DNA of 44,826 bases from Allobosea sp. Root483D1 (GCF_001429505.1 NZ_LMJW01000023.1:117580-162405), one strand, 5' to 3'; shown: positions 35,056 through 43,192, numbered from the stretch's first letter. The notes: generated by a model from the sequence alone, not told the origin. A program made the numbers and translations.

Positions 35056-35766
35056 TCAACTCAGCTGCGCTGCATCCGCTGCTCGCAAGATGAATGGTGC
35101 CATATCGGCGGCAAGCGAGGCCGGCGGTACCGCGCCGTCCAACAGCTCGATCAAGAGCCGAAGTCGATCGGGCAAGGAGGGGGCCTCAAGCAGGGCTTGT
35201 CTCTGGGCGATAGGTATCCAGTGCGGTGGAGAGTCTTGCCCCAGATGGGAAAGCGCGACCCACGGCAGTGATCGGATTCCCTCGATGCGATCGGCTGGGG
35301 CGCCAGCCCGGACAAGCTTGGTCGTCACCGCAGGCAAGCTCGCACAGCGACATAAAGCCTCGAACTGGATGAGAGCGCGATCATGGAGAGGACGAAGCTC
35401 GGCCTCTCGTATTGGCGGATCGTCCCAAGGCTCAGCCGACACCCGGTAAAAGCCGTCCCGCTGCAACGTGAACGTTCGCAAACGCACACGCTGCACCGCT
35501 TCGACGAAAATCCGCACAACGCCTTGCAACGTCCCGGCTTCAATGACGACCGCCGTCACGCCCACACCGAAAACCGACGAGGCGCCCGACATCTCGCCTT
35601 CGGGATCGCGCAACGAGGCAAAGACGAGATGGCCGCCAACTGACGCTGCTCTTGCCGCGGCAATTGACTCGGGACGCCCCAGGCCGAATGTCCGCGCCAT
35701 CGGCGGGGCGAGCAAAACGCCGCCACCGAGCGGAAGCAGGGGATACGCCGCAGCCTGTCTTGTCAT
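35056..35766 (-). CDS. Stand-alone Lon N-terminal-domain protein
   Basis: About 236 residues that resemble the substrate-binding N-terminal domain of Lon protease and lack the AAA and protease domains. It begins TRQAAAYPLLPLGGGVLLAP, corresponding to the LPLRDVVVFP start of Lon, with GRPESIAAARAA matching the next helix and VVRIFVEAVQRVRLRTF the beta core; the helical part follows from about residue 130. Stand-alone Lon-N proteins of about 200-220 residues are known and their role is not well settled; adaptor or substrate-recognition roles are guesses. The ATG at 35766 comes one base after the stop of the upstream monooxygenase gene, so it is translationally coupled as the last gene of the operon. 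The domain is rather divergent. Confidence 0.72.
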   Translation of the reverse strand: MTRQAAAYPLLPLGGGVLLAPPMARTFGLGRPESIAAARAASVGGHLVFASLRDPEGEMSGASSVFGVGVTAVVIEAGTLQGVVRIFVEAVQRVRLRTFTLQRDGFYRVSAEPWDDPPIREAELRPLHDRALIQFEALCRCASLPAVTTKLVRAGAPADRIEGIRSLPWVALSHLGQDSPPHWIPIAQRQALLEAPSLPDRLRLLIELLDGAVPPASLAADMAPFILRAADAAQLS

Positions 35767-35767
35767 C

Positions 35768-37018
35768 CTATGCCCCACCCCGTCCCTTCTTCCCGTCCGG
35801 GGCAAACCCCGCCAGGCTTGCATAGCCACGCACGACCCGCTCGCGTTCCGCGTAGGAGGCCACCGCCTCGATATCGTCGAAGCCGTTAGGTGCCCGGGCC
35901 TCCACGAGGTCGATCACGCCTTCCGGCCCGCCTTTCCGGTTGGAATGGACGATTTGCGTGGTGGCCGGACGGCGCTCCGCATCATAGGCGCCGAGCGCGG
36001 CTTCAACGGATCCACGAGACTGCAACTGATCCGCCAGGGAGCGCGCATCGAGGATGGCCTGGCTCGCACCGTTCGAGCCGACGGGATACATCGGATGGGC
36101 GGCGTCGCCCAGCAGGGTGACGCGCCCGAACGACCAGCGCGGCAGCGGCTCGCGGTCGCAATTGGGGTATTCAAGAAACGCCCCGGTGGCGCGGATTATC
36201 TCTGCCGGAGCGACGTAATCCAGGTGGAAGCGGTCCCGTACGAAGGGCAGGACCTCTTTGAGCTTGCCGGGCCGGCTCCAGTCGCCAAGGGCCAGATTCC
36301 GGGCTTCGGTCTCGCGATGGCGGGCCATCACGGCCCAGTTGGTCAGGCGCATGCCGGGATCGTCGGGATCGTCACCGATCGGATAGAAGACGAACTTAGC
36401 GTGGTTGCCGCCGGCGATCGCCATGGTACGGCCGTCCCGCCATTGCGGCCATCGCGTTTCGCCGCGCCAGAGTATGACGCCGTTCCAGATCGGCGGCCCT
36501 TCATTGGGATAGAGCTTGGCGCGCACGGTGGAATGGATTCCGTCGGCGCCGACCAGCAGATCACCGCTGGCTTGCCGCGCGTTTCGGGCTTCGGACAGGA
36601 AGGCGGTGACTTTGCTCCCTTTCTGTTCGAAGCCCATCACGCTGCAACCGGTACGGATGACGTCCTGCCCCAACCGTTCGATGACAGCCTGATGGATCAG
36701 GCCCAGCAGCCTGCCGCGATGGATGCTGAATTGCGGGACGGCGTGGCCTGCATCGATGCCGCGCAGCTCCCGCCAGACGATCTGGCCGAACCTGTTCGCA
36801 TAGATCAGCTCGCGCGTCCGGATGCCGGCCGCATCGAGGGCGTCCATCAGCCCGAGCTCGGCCAGCAAGCCGACGGCATGCGGCAGCATGTTGATGCCGA
36901 CGCCGAGCTCGCGCACCTCATCTGCACGCTCAAAAATCTCGACCTCGATTCCGGCCCGGTGCAGGAAGAGCGCGGTCGTCAGTCCGCCGATGCCGGCGCC
37001 TGCGATCAGTGCTTTCAT
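35768..37018 (-). CDS. FAD-dependent aromatic-type monooxygenase
   Basis: A 416-residue group A flavoprotein monooxygenase. The N-terminal dinucleotide motif is KALIAGAGIGGLTTALFLHR, the second motif is ASGDLLVGADGIHSTVRAKL (the DG motif), and the third is RVTLLGDAAHPMYPVGSNGA (the GD motif). These are the classic FAD and NADPH features of PHBH-like enzymes; the substrate is not apparent, and aromatic or indole-like compounds are typical. The ATG at 37018 is the last codon before the upstream gene's stop (TCAT overlap at 37015), so it is coupled to the PfpI-like gene. Upstream in-frame starts lie inside that gene and are rejected. Confidence 0.9.
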   Translation of the reverse strand: MKALIAGAGIGGLTTALFLHRAGIEVEIFERADEVRELGVGINMLPHAVGLLAELGLMDALDAAGIRTRELIYANRFGQIVWRELRGIDAGHAVPQFSIHRGRLLGLIHQAVIERLGQDVIRTGCSVMGFEQKGSKVTAFLSEARNARQASGDLLVGADGIHSTVRAKLYPNEGPPIWNGVILWRGETRWPQWRDGRTMAIAGGNHAKFVFYPIGDDPDDPGMRLTNWAVMARHRETEARNLALGDWSRPGKLKEVLPFVRDRFHLDYVAPAEIIRATGAFLEYPNCDREPLPRWSFGRVTLLGDAAHPMYPVGSNGASQAILDARSLADQLQSRGSVEAALGAYDAERRPATTQIVHSNRKGGPEGVIDLVEARAPNGFDDIEAVASYAERERVVRGYASLAGFAPDGKKGRGGA

Positions 37019-38166
37019 GATCCCTCTCCGGGTTGTGGATATTCGAGCTGCATGGCGACGATATTCGCCGTGGCTTGCCCATAACGGGCTCCGATATTCC
37101 GTAAGGCCGCGTCGAGGGCTTCTGCTGGCCTTTTGCTTGTCCATCCATGAGGTAGTCGCTCACTCGGCCAGGCCGCGGTCACTCGATCCGGAAGGAGGCG
37201 CACACCACTGCGCGTCGTCACGGCTCCCATGGAGGTTGCGAACAGCTCGACGCGGGAGCGATAGGTGCGCGACCATGCATCGGCGACGAGCGCTAGCGAA
37301 ACTTCGTCCAACCCCGGTTCGACCGCGATGCCGAAACGATCATGGCGCCAGACGGCGAGGCGGTTGCCCAGCACGGTCGCGGCGAAGGGGCGGGTCAGCC
37401 TGAAGGCGCCGCTGTCATGCCGGGCATCCCAGCGGTCCAGCCCCAGATCTCTGGCGAGCGCCTCCGCCTTGTCCCGTCCGGCGATGGCCTCGACCAATGT
37501 CAGCATCATTGGCATCGAGGCGGTGATGCCGGTGGTCGTGGCGACACCGCGATCCACCACCATGCGCCGGTCGGCGGCGTAGCGGATCGTCGAACGGCTC
37601 CCGAGCAGAGCCTTGAGATAATACCAGTGGGTGGTGGCCCGCCGCCCGTCGAGAAGCCCGGCGGCGGCAGCAACCTTCGCGCCAGCGCAAACGGCAATGA
37701 TGACCGCCCCGTGCTCCGCCTGCTTGTGCAGCCAGGCCATGATGGCTGGATCATCGTCGCGGCTCATGGCCGGAACGATCACAAAATCGGGACCTTCCGG
37801 GTGTCGCGCATCAAAGGCTGCAAGCGTCGCATCGGCTTCGACGGTCAGCGCCGGATAGAGCTTGACCGGGCCAGGCTCGGTCGACAGCGTCACCACGTCG
37901 GCGATATCCGCCCGGCGCAGGATCCCCGTCGGCATCAGATAGTCGGTCGTCTCCGTCGCATTGTTGAGGCTGACGACGGCGATCAGGGGCCGAGCGCGCT
38001 TCGGTGGCTTCAACGCCGCCAGCATGGCGTCCGTTTCCGCCTGCGGCACGGGCGTCGGCGGGAAGGCGGCAGGCAGAGCTGGCAGGGCCGCCAACCACAG
38101 ACCTATCGCGACGACAGGCAGGATGACGAGGGCCAGCCCTGCCCAGATGAGATTGCGCATGGGCAT
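37015..38166 (-). CDS. Membrane-anchored DJ-1/PfpI (GlxA-like) protein without HTH
   Basis: A 383-residue protein with one N-terminal membrane segment (IWAGLALVILPVVAIGLWLA) followed by a proline-rich linker and a DJ-1/PfpI domain. The domain resembles the sensor half of GlxA-type AraC regulators: IAVVSLNNATETTDYLMPTG, PDFVIVPAMSRDDDPAIMAW, and the nucleophile elbow IIAVCAGAKVAAAAGLLDG with its cysteine. There is no AraC HTH at the C terminus; instead a second, weaker domain of about 130 residues. The topology predicts a periplasmic domain, unusual for this family. It is divergent from a complete GlxA-type regulator (38255), which may be its regulatory partner. First gene of the coupled three-gene operon. 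Confidence 0.8.
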   Translation of the reverse strand: MPMRNLIWAGLALVILPVVAIGLWLAALPALPAAFPPTPVPQAETDAMLAALKPPKRARPLIAVVSLNNATETTDYLMPTGILRRADIADVVTLSTEPGPVKLYPALTVEADATLAAFDARHPEGPDFVIVPAMSRDDDPAIMAWLHKQAEHGAVIIAVCAGAKVAAAAGLLDGRRATTHWYYLKALLGSRSTIRYAADRRMVVDRGVATTTGITASMPMMLTLVEAIAGRDKAEALARDLGLDRWDARHDSGAFRLTRPFAATVLGNRLAVWRHDRFGIAVEPGLDEVSLALVADAWSRTYRSRVELFATSMGAVTTRSGVRLLPDRVTAAWPSERLPHGWTSKRPAEALDAALRNIGARYGQATANIVAMQLEYPQPGEGS

Positions 38167-38227
38167 CCGCCACTCCGGTGGGGCGTTGCTTTCATCATCA
38201 GGCTATCGAGGGCATTCTCTGGCGGTA

Positions 38228-38257
38228 ATGACATAAACATGGCATTTTCTGCCAATG
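38228..38257 (+). promoter_or_regulatory. Conserved 30-nt element at the GlxA-type regulator start, also present at 41988
   Basis: Begins ATGACATAAACATGG and continues to TTCTGCCAATG, overlapping the ATG of the regulator. A closely similar stretch lies at 41988-42017 with no intact gene behind it. A shared operator, possibly bound by a GlxA-type regulator, is the simplest explanation; it could equally be a remnant of a duplicated regulator gene start. Confidence 0.4.
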
Positions 38258-39226
38258 CATCATGTCGTCTTCGTCGTTTATCCCGGCTTCGAGCTTCTCG
38301 ACATGTCCGGGCCGGCTTCTGTCTTCACCAGCGCCAACCGCAGCCTGGGGCTGAGCGAGAGGCCGCCATTCTACGCCATCGATCTCGTATCGGTCGCAGG
38401 TGGATCGGTGACGAGCAGCAGCGGGGTCGTCGTCGAGACGCAAGGCCTCGAGGACCACACTCAAAAGGCGGTCGGTACACTCCTGGTCGTCGGCGCCGAG
38501 CGCCAGAACCTGCTGCCGATCCTTGCGGATTCCGCCTGGGCAGCATGGCTTCCGAGGCTGGCGGGCCAGGCGCAGCGGTTCGGCTCCGTCTGTTCCGGCG
38601 CGATCATCCTGGCCAGGCTTGGGCTGCTCGACGGGCATCGTGTCGCCACCCATTGGGATGCCTGCACGCCGCTTGCTGCCGCCTTTGCGTCCGTCACCGT
38701 CGATTCCGACTCGCTTTACGTGGTCGACGGACGGCTCTGGACCTCGGCCGGGGTGACCACCGGCATCGACATGGCGCTCGCTATGGTCGCGCAGGATCTG
38801 TCGGCCGACATTGCCGGCGAGGTCGCCAAACGGCTCGTGCTCTATGCACGGCGCCCCGGCTACCAATCCCAGTTCAGCCCGCTGCTTCAGGCGCAGGTGA
38901 AGGCTGACAGCCCTTTCGCCGAGCTGATCGCCTGGATCCTGGCAAACCTCGCCGCCCCCCTGGAGGTCACGGTCTTGGCGGATCGCGCCGGCCTCAGCGA
39001 GCGGACGTTCCATCGCCGGTTCGTCGCGGCCACCGGAGAAACGCCGGCACGCTTCGTCGAGACGGCGCGCCTCGATGCCGCACGCATGTTGCTGTGCCGC
39101 GGGCTATCGCTGAAGTCGGTTGCGGCCGAGGTCGGCCTGTCCCCGGCGGCACGCTTTTCCGAAGCCTTCGAGCGCCGCTTCGGCATCGCGCCGCGACTGT
39201 TCCGGGAGATGCACACGGCGTTTTGA
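38255..39226 (+). CDS. GlxA-family AraC-type transcriptional regulator
   Basis: A 323-residue regulator: an N-terminal DJ-1/PfpI-like domain (VVFVVYPGFELLDMSGPASV; nucleophile elbow FGSVCSGAIILARLGLL) and a C-terminal AraC double HTH (LADRAGLSERTFHRRFVAAT, then ETPARFVETARLDAARML). This is the standard plan of GlxA-type activators. It is divergent from the membrane-anchored DJ-1/PfpI operon and followed after 16 bp by an Imm11-like gene, so it could control both. Effector unknown. Confidence 0.92.
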   Translation: MHHVVFVVYPGFELLDMSGPASVFTSANRSLGLSERPPFYAIDLVSVAGGSVTSSSGVVVETQGLEDHTQKAVGTLLVVGAERQNLLPILADSAWAAWLPRLAGQAQRFGSVCSGAIILARLGLLDGHRVATHWDACTPLAAAFASVTVDSDSLYVVDGRLWTSAGVTTGIDMALAMVAQDLSADIAGEVAKRLVLYARRPGYQSQFSPLLQAQVKADSPFAELIAWILANLAAPLEVTVLADRAGLSERTFHRRFVAATGETPARFVETARLDAARMLLCRGLSLKSVAAEVGLSPAARFSEAFERRFGIAPRLFREMHTAF

Positions 39227-39242
39227 CCGAGAGGACGAAGCA

Positions 39243-39785
39243 ATGCCAATGACGATTTACAAGTTCGCCGTTCTCGAAGATCAGGAATGGATTTTCCCCG
39301 TCGACGACGCGGATTTCGAAACCTTCTTTGCGATGAATGGACGTGTCATCCAGGATTGGGCTCCGCCTGTCATGAGAATGGTGGAGGCGAAGGAAGAGGC
39401 GGGGGAACCGAGCTACTCCGATTTCCCCTGGTTGGGCGAGCACGCGCCGATCCTGAAAAAGCCCGCCGTGGATGCTCTGACGCCGGTGCTGAACCAACAC
39501 GGACAGCTTCTGCCGCTGAAGGGCGAAAACGTCTGGCTGTTCAACGTCACCACCGTCCTCGAAGCCCTCGACAGGGAGAAATCTGGCATCGTCTATTTCG
39601 ATGATGGCGACATCCTCGATATCGAGCGGCATGTATTCAAAAGGGACGTCATCGGAACCGCTGAGATCTTCAAGCTGCCGCGGCGGGCCTCAGCCGTCTA
39701 TGTCACCGGTAGTTTCGTTGAGCAGGTCCGCGGCTCCGGCCTTCGCGGCGTCTCGTTCGCTCCTGTGTGGACATCCGAAGAATGA
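39243..39785 (+). CDS. Imm11-like (DUF1629) protein
   Basis: A 180-residue cytoplasmic protein. The second half matches the Imm11/DUF1629 pattern: LLPLKGENVWLFNVTTVLEA, LDREKSG, IFKLPRRASAVYVTGSFVEQ and LRGVSFAPVW. Imm11 proteins are predicted immunity proteins of polymorphic toxin systems. No toxin gene, secretion gene or second immunity gene is adjacent, so this would be an orphan. The ATG at 39243 (a second ATG at 39249) follows the GlxA-type regulator by 16 bp, suggesting co-transcription. Assignment is from remembered family features, moderate certainty. Confidence 0.7.
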   Translation: MPMTIYKFAVLEDQEWIFPVDDADFETFFAMNGRVIQDWAPPVMRMVEAKEEAGEPSYSDFPWLGEHAPILKKPAVDALTPVLNQHGQLLPLKGENVWLFNVTTVLEALDREKSGIVYFDDGDILDIERHVFKRDVIGTAEIFKLPRRASAVYVTGSFVEQVRGSGLRGVSFAPVWTSEE

Positions 39786-39843
39786 GTGATCGCCGCGATC
39801 GGGAGACGCCGCGAAACCCGGCATCAGCGTCCCGCTGGTGCGA

Positions 39844-40176
39844 TCAGGGCGTCTTTTTCAACGGCCAGACTTCGACGACGCCGTGCGCAACCGCGCATGG
39901 CACGAGTGAAACCTTCTTGGTGGTGTCGGCGAGGTCGGTGGCTTCGATGATGGCGAAGCCCGCGATCGGCAGGGACGACGACATGAAGGGACCGTTGAGA
40001 GTTTCCATGCCGCGCGCTTCTGGATTGCGGACTTGGACCGGAGTACCGGCGATCCCCATCACGGCGCCTTCGGACCGCAGTTTTGCGTCTTGGACATGCG
40101 CGGCGTCTCTGACCGGCTGGGACGTGCGGTCGTAGCCGGCCCGATCGCCGTATCCGATCGTGACGAACTTGGGCAT
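39844..40176 (-). CDS. YciI-family protein
   Basis: A 110-residue protein of the YCII-related (dimeric alpha/beta barrel) family: MPKFVTIGYGDRAGYDRT, ETLNGPFMSSSLPIAGFAII and EVWPLKKTP. The first ATG-like start 16 codons upstream is not supported; AAAAGGAGAGG lies before the ATG at 40176. Role unassigned, possibly small-molecule detoxification or a regulatory subunit. Converges with the Imm11-like gene. Confidence 0.83.
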   Translation of the reverse strand: MPKFVTIGYGDRAGYDRTSQPVRDAAHVQDAKLRSEGAVMGIAGTPVQVRNPEARGMETLNGPFMSSSLPIAGFAIIEATDLADTTKKVSLVPCAVAHGVVEVWPLKKTP

Positions 40177-40295
40177 GGCATCCTCTCCTTTTAGTGGCTG
40201 CGGCAGCGGCGATAACGGCGGCATGAGCGGCCTGCAGACGGTCCGATCCGGTCGGGGTAAACGACCATCAGGTCGTCATCGCGGACTCCGCGCCA

Positions 40296-40856
40296 TCACG
40301 CATAATGTGGCCCGCCATCGGGCCGGTAGTCGAGCACGAGGACCTCGCCATCGAGGATCCGGTGATCCCCCAGTTTGAATTTCTGGTCCGGCATCCCCTT
40401 GAAGAACGGCTCGACGCCGGACTGCGGCAGGATCAGCGGGCAATAGATCAGGTGCAGTCGGTCTAGCAGGTTCGCCGCGAGAAGCTGACGGACGATGGAC
40501 AGGCTTCCCATCGTTCGGATTTCAGCGCCACGGCCGGCGCGCTCTGCGCGGATCGTATCGAGAAATCCGGAACCCAGCACGGTCAGCCCCGGCCAGCCCG
40601 CGCTGCCGAGCGTGGAGGAGACGACCCAACCAGGATTTTCGGTCATCTTGCGATAATCGTCATCCTGGTAGGCCTCGGGGACGCCGCTCAAGGCATCGAG
40701 GGTCTTGCGGCCGATCAGGGTGCGATGCGGCTGTGCGCTCTTCTGCGCCAGCCATTCCATGTATTCCGGCCCGGTATAGCCGTAATAGGCCGGCGATTTC
40801 TCGCCGCGTGCCGCGCCATCGATCGACAACATGATCTCGGAGACGATTTCGGTCAT
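40296..40856 (-). CDS. Dihydrofolate-reductase-like (RibD C-terminal) protein
   Basis: A 186-residue protein of the DHFR/RibD C-terminal superfamily: TEIVSEIMLSIDGAARGEKS at the start, TLIGRKTLDALSGVPEAY (the family GRKT motif), and EIRTMGSLSIVRQLLAANLL, LIYCPLILPQ. The ATG at 40856 is preferred over the longer frame because the conserved start begins there and GAGGAGAAAGCG precedes it. Family members reduce small molecules; this one is probably accessory and not a folate enzyme. The 119 bp to the YciI-like gene has no clear hairpin. Confidence 0.85.
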   Translation of the reverse strand: MTEIVSEIMLSIDGAARGEKSPAYYGYTGPEYMEWLAQKSAQPHRTLIGRKTLDALSGVPEAYQDDDYRKMTENPGWVVSSTLGSAGWPGLTVLGSGFLDTIRAERAGRGAEIRTMGSLSIVRQLLAANLLDRLHLIYCPLILPQSGVEPFFKGMPDQKFKLGDHRILDGEVLVLDYRPDGGPHYA

Positions 40857-40879
40857 CGCTTTCTCCTCGTGCAATGCGC

Positions 40880-41408
40880 CTACCGAGCCGGCAGCTCGAT
40901 CCAAAGGTCCTTGGCGAATCCTCGCGGGTCGAGTTGCCGCGTGATGCCCGTCACCTCTGCCTTCCCGTCGCGACACCGATAGGCGTGGATGCTGTCGTGA
41001 CCGATCGCATAGGCCGGAACGCTCCCCGCTTCGGAATTGTCCCGGCAGAACATGCCGGCGCCGGTATTTTCGCGCTTCGCGTTCATTTTGGTGCAGGGCA
41101 GGTTCGCGCCCACGAAGCAGACCATGACCTTGCCGTTCATGCAGCGGTACTGGGCCTGCGTTTGCCAGGACTCTCCATCTGGCCCATTTTTGGCGTTGCG
41201 AAACAGCTTCCTGAATGCAGAGGCCGTGCGCGCGCGAAGCGCGGGATCGTAGTCCCGAATGCCGTCGTCATTGCCCAAGCGGACACAGACGGCGGTAAGG
41301 TCGGCTTCGGGCGCTGCGCGGACCTGATCGTCGAAATCCGGCAGCGGCAAAGCCGCGGCGGCCACGCCAAGCGCCCCAGATTATCCCGATGGCAAAACGC
41401 GGCGTCAT
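40880..41408 (-). pseudogene. Secreted cysteine-rich protein with a frameshift in its signal peptide
   Basis: The body (frame from 41365) is LPLPDFDDQVRAAPEADLTA, then cysteine-bearing QAQYRCMNGKVMVCFVGANL, PCTKMNAK and HAYRCRDGKAEVTGITRQLD. The matching signal-peptide start (MTPRFAIGII) begins at ATG 41408 with a strong AGGAGGAGGAG ribosome site, but in another frame. The four-C run at 41374-41377 (GGGG in the gene) is one base too long: with three Gs the protein would read MTPRFAIGIIWALGVAAAA and continue without a break. Either the gene is inactivated or this is an assembly error in a homopolymer. The GTG at 41365 would give an unexported protein and is unlikely. Function unknown; seven or so cysteines suggest disulfides in the periplasm. 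It lies 31 bp downstream of the 41440 gene and is probably co-transcribed with it. Confidence 0.65.
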
Positions 41409-41439
41409 CTCCTCCTCCTGTTGCAGAGGGTGGCTCCGA

Positions 41440-41832
41440 TCAGCATCGGCGGAAACGCTGCGGTTTCGCCGCGATCCAGGAGAAGCCCTCCAGCGTGAGG
41501 TCAATCTCTTTGGCGGCATGCCGTCGCAGAACGACTTTGCCTGGCGTGACGGGGCTACCGCCCTTGTAGCACTGCGCGTCGAACCTCAGGCTCCTTCCCG
41601 AGCGGATCGCCTTGTCCAACTCGCAACCGACCTCATGGAATCCGAGATCAGCCGCGGTGATCGTCAGCACTTCGACCTCGCCGCTGACCGGCTCGCAGCG
41701 TCCAGGATGGCTCGACCATTTGCCCTCCAGCTCCGTGGGCACCTCAGCCACGGCTGAGGCGTGGCAGCCTAGCAACCCGAGAAGGCTGAAGAGGGCGAAC
41801 TGTCGCAGTCGGCAGCGATCGCGATGTTGCAT
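41440..41832 (-). CDS. Probable secreted or lipoprotein of unknown function
   Basis: A 130-residue protein with an N-terminal leader (RLRQFALFSLLGLLGCHASA) whose LLGLLGC could be a lipobox, so it may be a lipoprotein; otherwise cleavage near SAVAE. The mature part (EVPTELEGKWSSHPGRCEPV, then LTITAADLGFHEVGCELDKA and ending FRRC) is about 100 residues with four cysteines and beta-rich character. I do not recognise the family. Likely in one transcript with the 40880 gene. Confidence 0.65.
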   Translation of the reverse strand: MQHRDRCRLRQFALFSLLGLLGCHASAVAEVPTELEGKWSSHPGRCEPVSGEVEVLTITAADLGFHEVGCELDKAIRSGRSLRFDAQCYKGGSPVTPGKVVLRRHAAKEIDLTLEGFSWIAAKPQRFRRC

Positions 41833-41987
41833 GTGCTCTTGCCTCTCCGCGTTGGTCAGGCGCCGAAGGCGTCATGTAACAACGACGAATAAGCTCCGCT
41901 GGATCCGACATCGGCACGCAGAAAAACGCCACTTGCCGGCTCTAGGTCTCGTTCATCCCAGACTACTGACGAGAGCGGTCGGCAGGT

Positions 41988-42017
41988 ATGACAAAGACAT
42001 GGACATTTCTGCCATTG
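41988..42017 (+). promoter_or_regulatory. Second copy of the 30-nt GlxA-gene start element, no intact gene follows
   Basis: Reads ATGACAAAGACATGG ... TTTCTGCCATTG, about 27 of 33 aligned positions matching the 38228 copy by eye, with a 2-base offset in the middle. It is followed only by a 23-codon frame (MDISAIVPRHCGI...). Rest of 41833-42079 shows nothing I can support. Confidence 0.35.
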
Positions 42018-42079
42018 TGCCGCGTCACTGCGGTATCTCGGATCAGCGGACCCCGCCGAAGAAGGCGTGATTTCACACG

Positions 42080-42310
42080 CTACTCACGATCAGCCGAGCT
42101 CTGATCGTCGATCAGAATGCGATGGATTTCGATACGCTCTGGCAATTCGATCAGCAGCTCGGCGTCACGATCGAGGTGATGCACCTTTGTCGGCTCGCCC
42201 TTGGTGAACGCGGTCATCGACTCGATGTCCGGCCAATAGGAGATCGTGGTGAACCAGGTCTCGTCCTCGCGGTCTTCGCGAAAGAGCTGGACGCGAATTG
42301 GTCTCGCCAT
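42080..42310 (-). pseudogene. Antibiotic-biosynthesis-monooxygenase-type domain fragment
   Basis: About 76 residues starting at ATG 42310: RPIRVQLFREDREDETWFTT, ISYWPDIESMTAFTKGEP, then RDAELLIELPERIEIHRI. This looks like the second half of a small ferredoxin-like-fold (ABM/heme-degrading-type) protein; the first strand and helix are missing. Immediately upstream in another frame lies a fragment of an unrelated protein (42304), so the start is a junction and not the original gene start. Possibly still translated, but unlikely to fold normally. Confidence 0.5.
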
Positions 42311-42615
42311 TCTCCTGACGCGTTCCTGACGAATAGGCTCAGTTGGCCACCCGCGGCCCCGTAGCAAATTGAATCGTTGACGAGAGCAAAGACTTCCGCC
42401 TTCCCGTCACCGTTCAAATCAACGATATCAACTTGAGGCTTTACGAGGTTTCCACATTCGTTGACTAGTGCGCCGGCCCGTCGATGTAACCCAACTAGGC
42501 GATGAACCTCGTCAGTACCAACTGTTTGCTTAGCTTCTGTTGTGGCCGAGTGGATTGAAGAGATCAGCAGAAGCAATGCCCTAACCTGCGTTTCAAGCTC
42601 GCCAACGCTTCGCAC
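42304..42615 (-). pseudogene. Fragment of a secreted protein with a DLNGDGKAE repeat
   Basis: Reads VRALLLLISSIHSATTEAKQ, then LVKPQVDIVDLNGDGKAEVF, ALVNDSICYGAAGGQLSLFV and RNASGEW. The DLNGDGKAE segment resembles calcium-binding FG-GAP-type or EF-like loops, and the first hydrophobic stretch resembles a worn signal peptide without a clear start codon. It ends abruptly at 42304 where the monooxygenase-like fragment begins in a different frame. I regard it as a gene remnant. 42616-42723 shows nothing I can support. Confidence 0.45.
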
Positions 42616-42723
42616 CTTTCGCTGCCTCAGAAGCTCTTTGCGTTAGAGCCGGGGCCGACATATACGCTCATCAATGTCAGCCCCGCGATTGGCCTGACAG
42701 CCGTTAGCCGAAGATCCTGCCCC

Positions 42724-43096
42724 TCAGACGCTGGTTGGCGACCGAAACCTGCATCGTTGGACCTTGTAGGCCATGAACTGCTCTGCGGCGGGGGTCCCAA
42801 GGGCCATTTCGACGTCACGGAATGTCTCGTGGAGGCGATCGAGTTCGCGCTTCACGAACCAAGCCGGTGACGCTTTGCTGAGCCAGCACGAGCGCGAGCG
42901 AGGCGCCGAATGCCATGAAGACCGTCACCCAAGCGACGAACGTTCGATCAGACTCGCGCAGCTTGCCATTGAAGCTCGCGAGCCAGGCGAAGAACTGATT
43001 GTCCCAGGCGATCTGGTACGCGATTGTCGCGCCCCACCCAAAGAGCGTGATGGCTGCCAGCACCGTAAGAAGCGTGAGCACCTGGCCGAATGTCAT
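42724..43096 (-). pseudogene. Two-segment membrane protein, probable frameshift near its C terminus
   Basis: The ATG at 43096 has a good site (GGAGAGGGG). Two membrane segments are clear: TFGQVLTLLTVLAAITLFGW and VTVFMAFGASLALVLA, flanking SFNGKLRESDRTFVAWV. The first frame ends at 42815 with an odd basic tail (VREARTRSPPRDIP). A second frame gives FVKRELDRLHETFRDVEM and ALGTPAAEQFMAYK, ending at 42724, and looks like a natural charged helical tail. One extra base near 42858-42864 would reconcile them. No family recognised. If the 42815 end is real, the gene is an intact 93-residue protein. Confidence 0.45.
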
Positions 43097-43192
43097 AGCC
43101 CCTCTCCGTGTCGGATCTCGGCGGATTCTGACTTGCCGCAGCGTAATAGGCAACCGCGCGGAAAGGGTACACCGTTCACTAGGAGAGTTCAC

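Noticed and set aside
37342..38907. A 521-codon plus-strand frame across the PfpI/GlxA border
   Set aside because: It crosses the start of two divergent genes with clear motifs and is Arg/Gly-rich without domains.
39800..39860. GACGCC ... GGCGTC-TTTTT as a terminator of the Imm11-like gene
   Set aside because: The pairing arms are only six bases, the loop is very long, and the T run is part of the YciI-like coding sequence.
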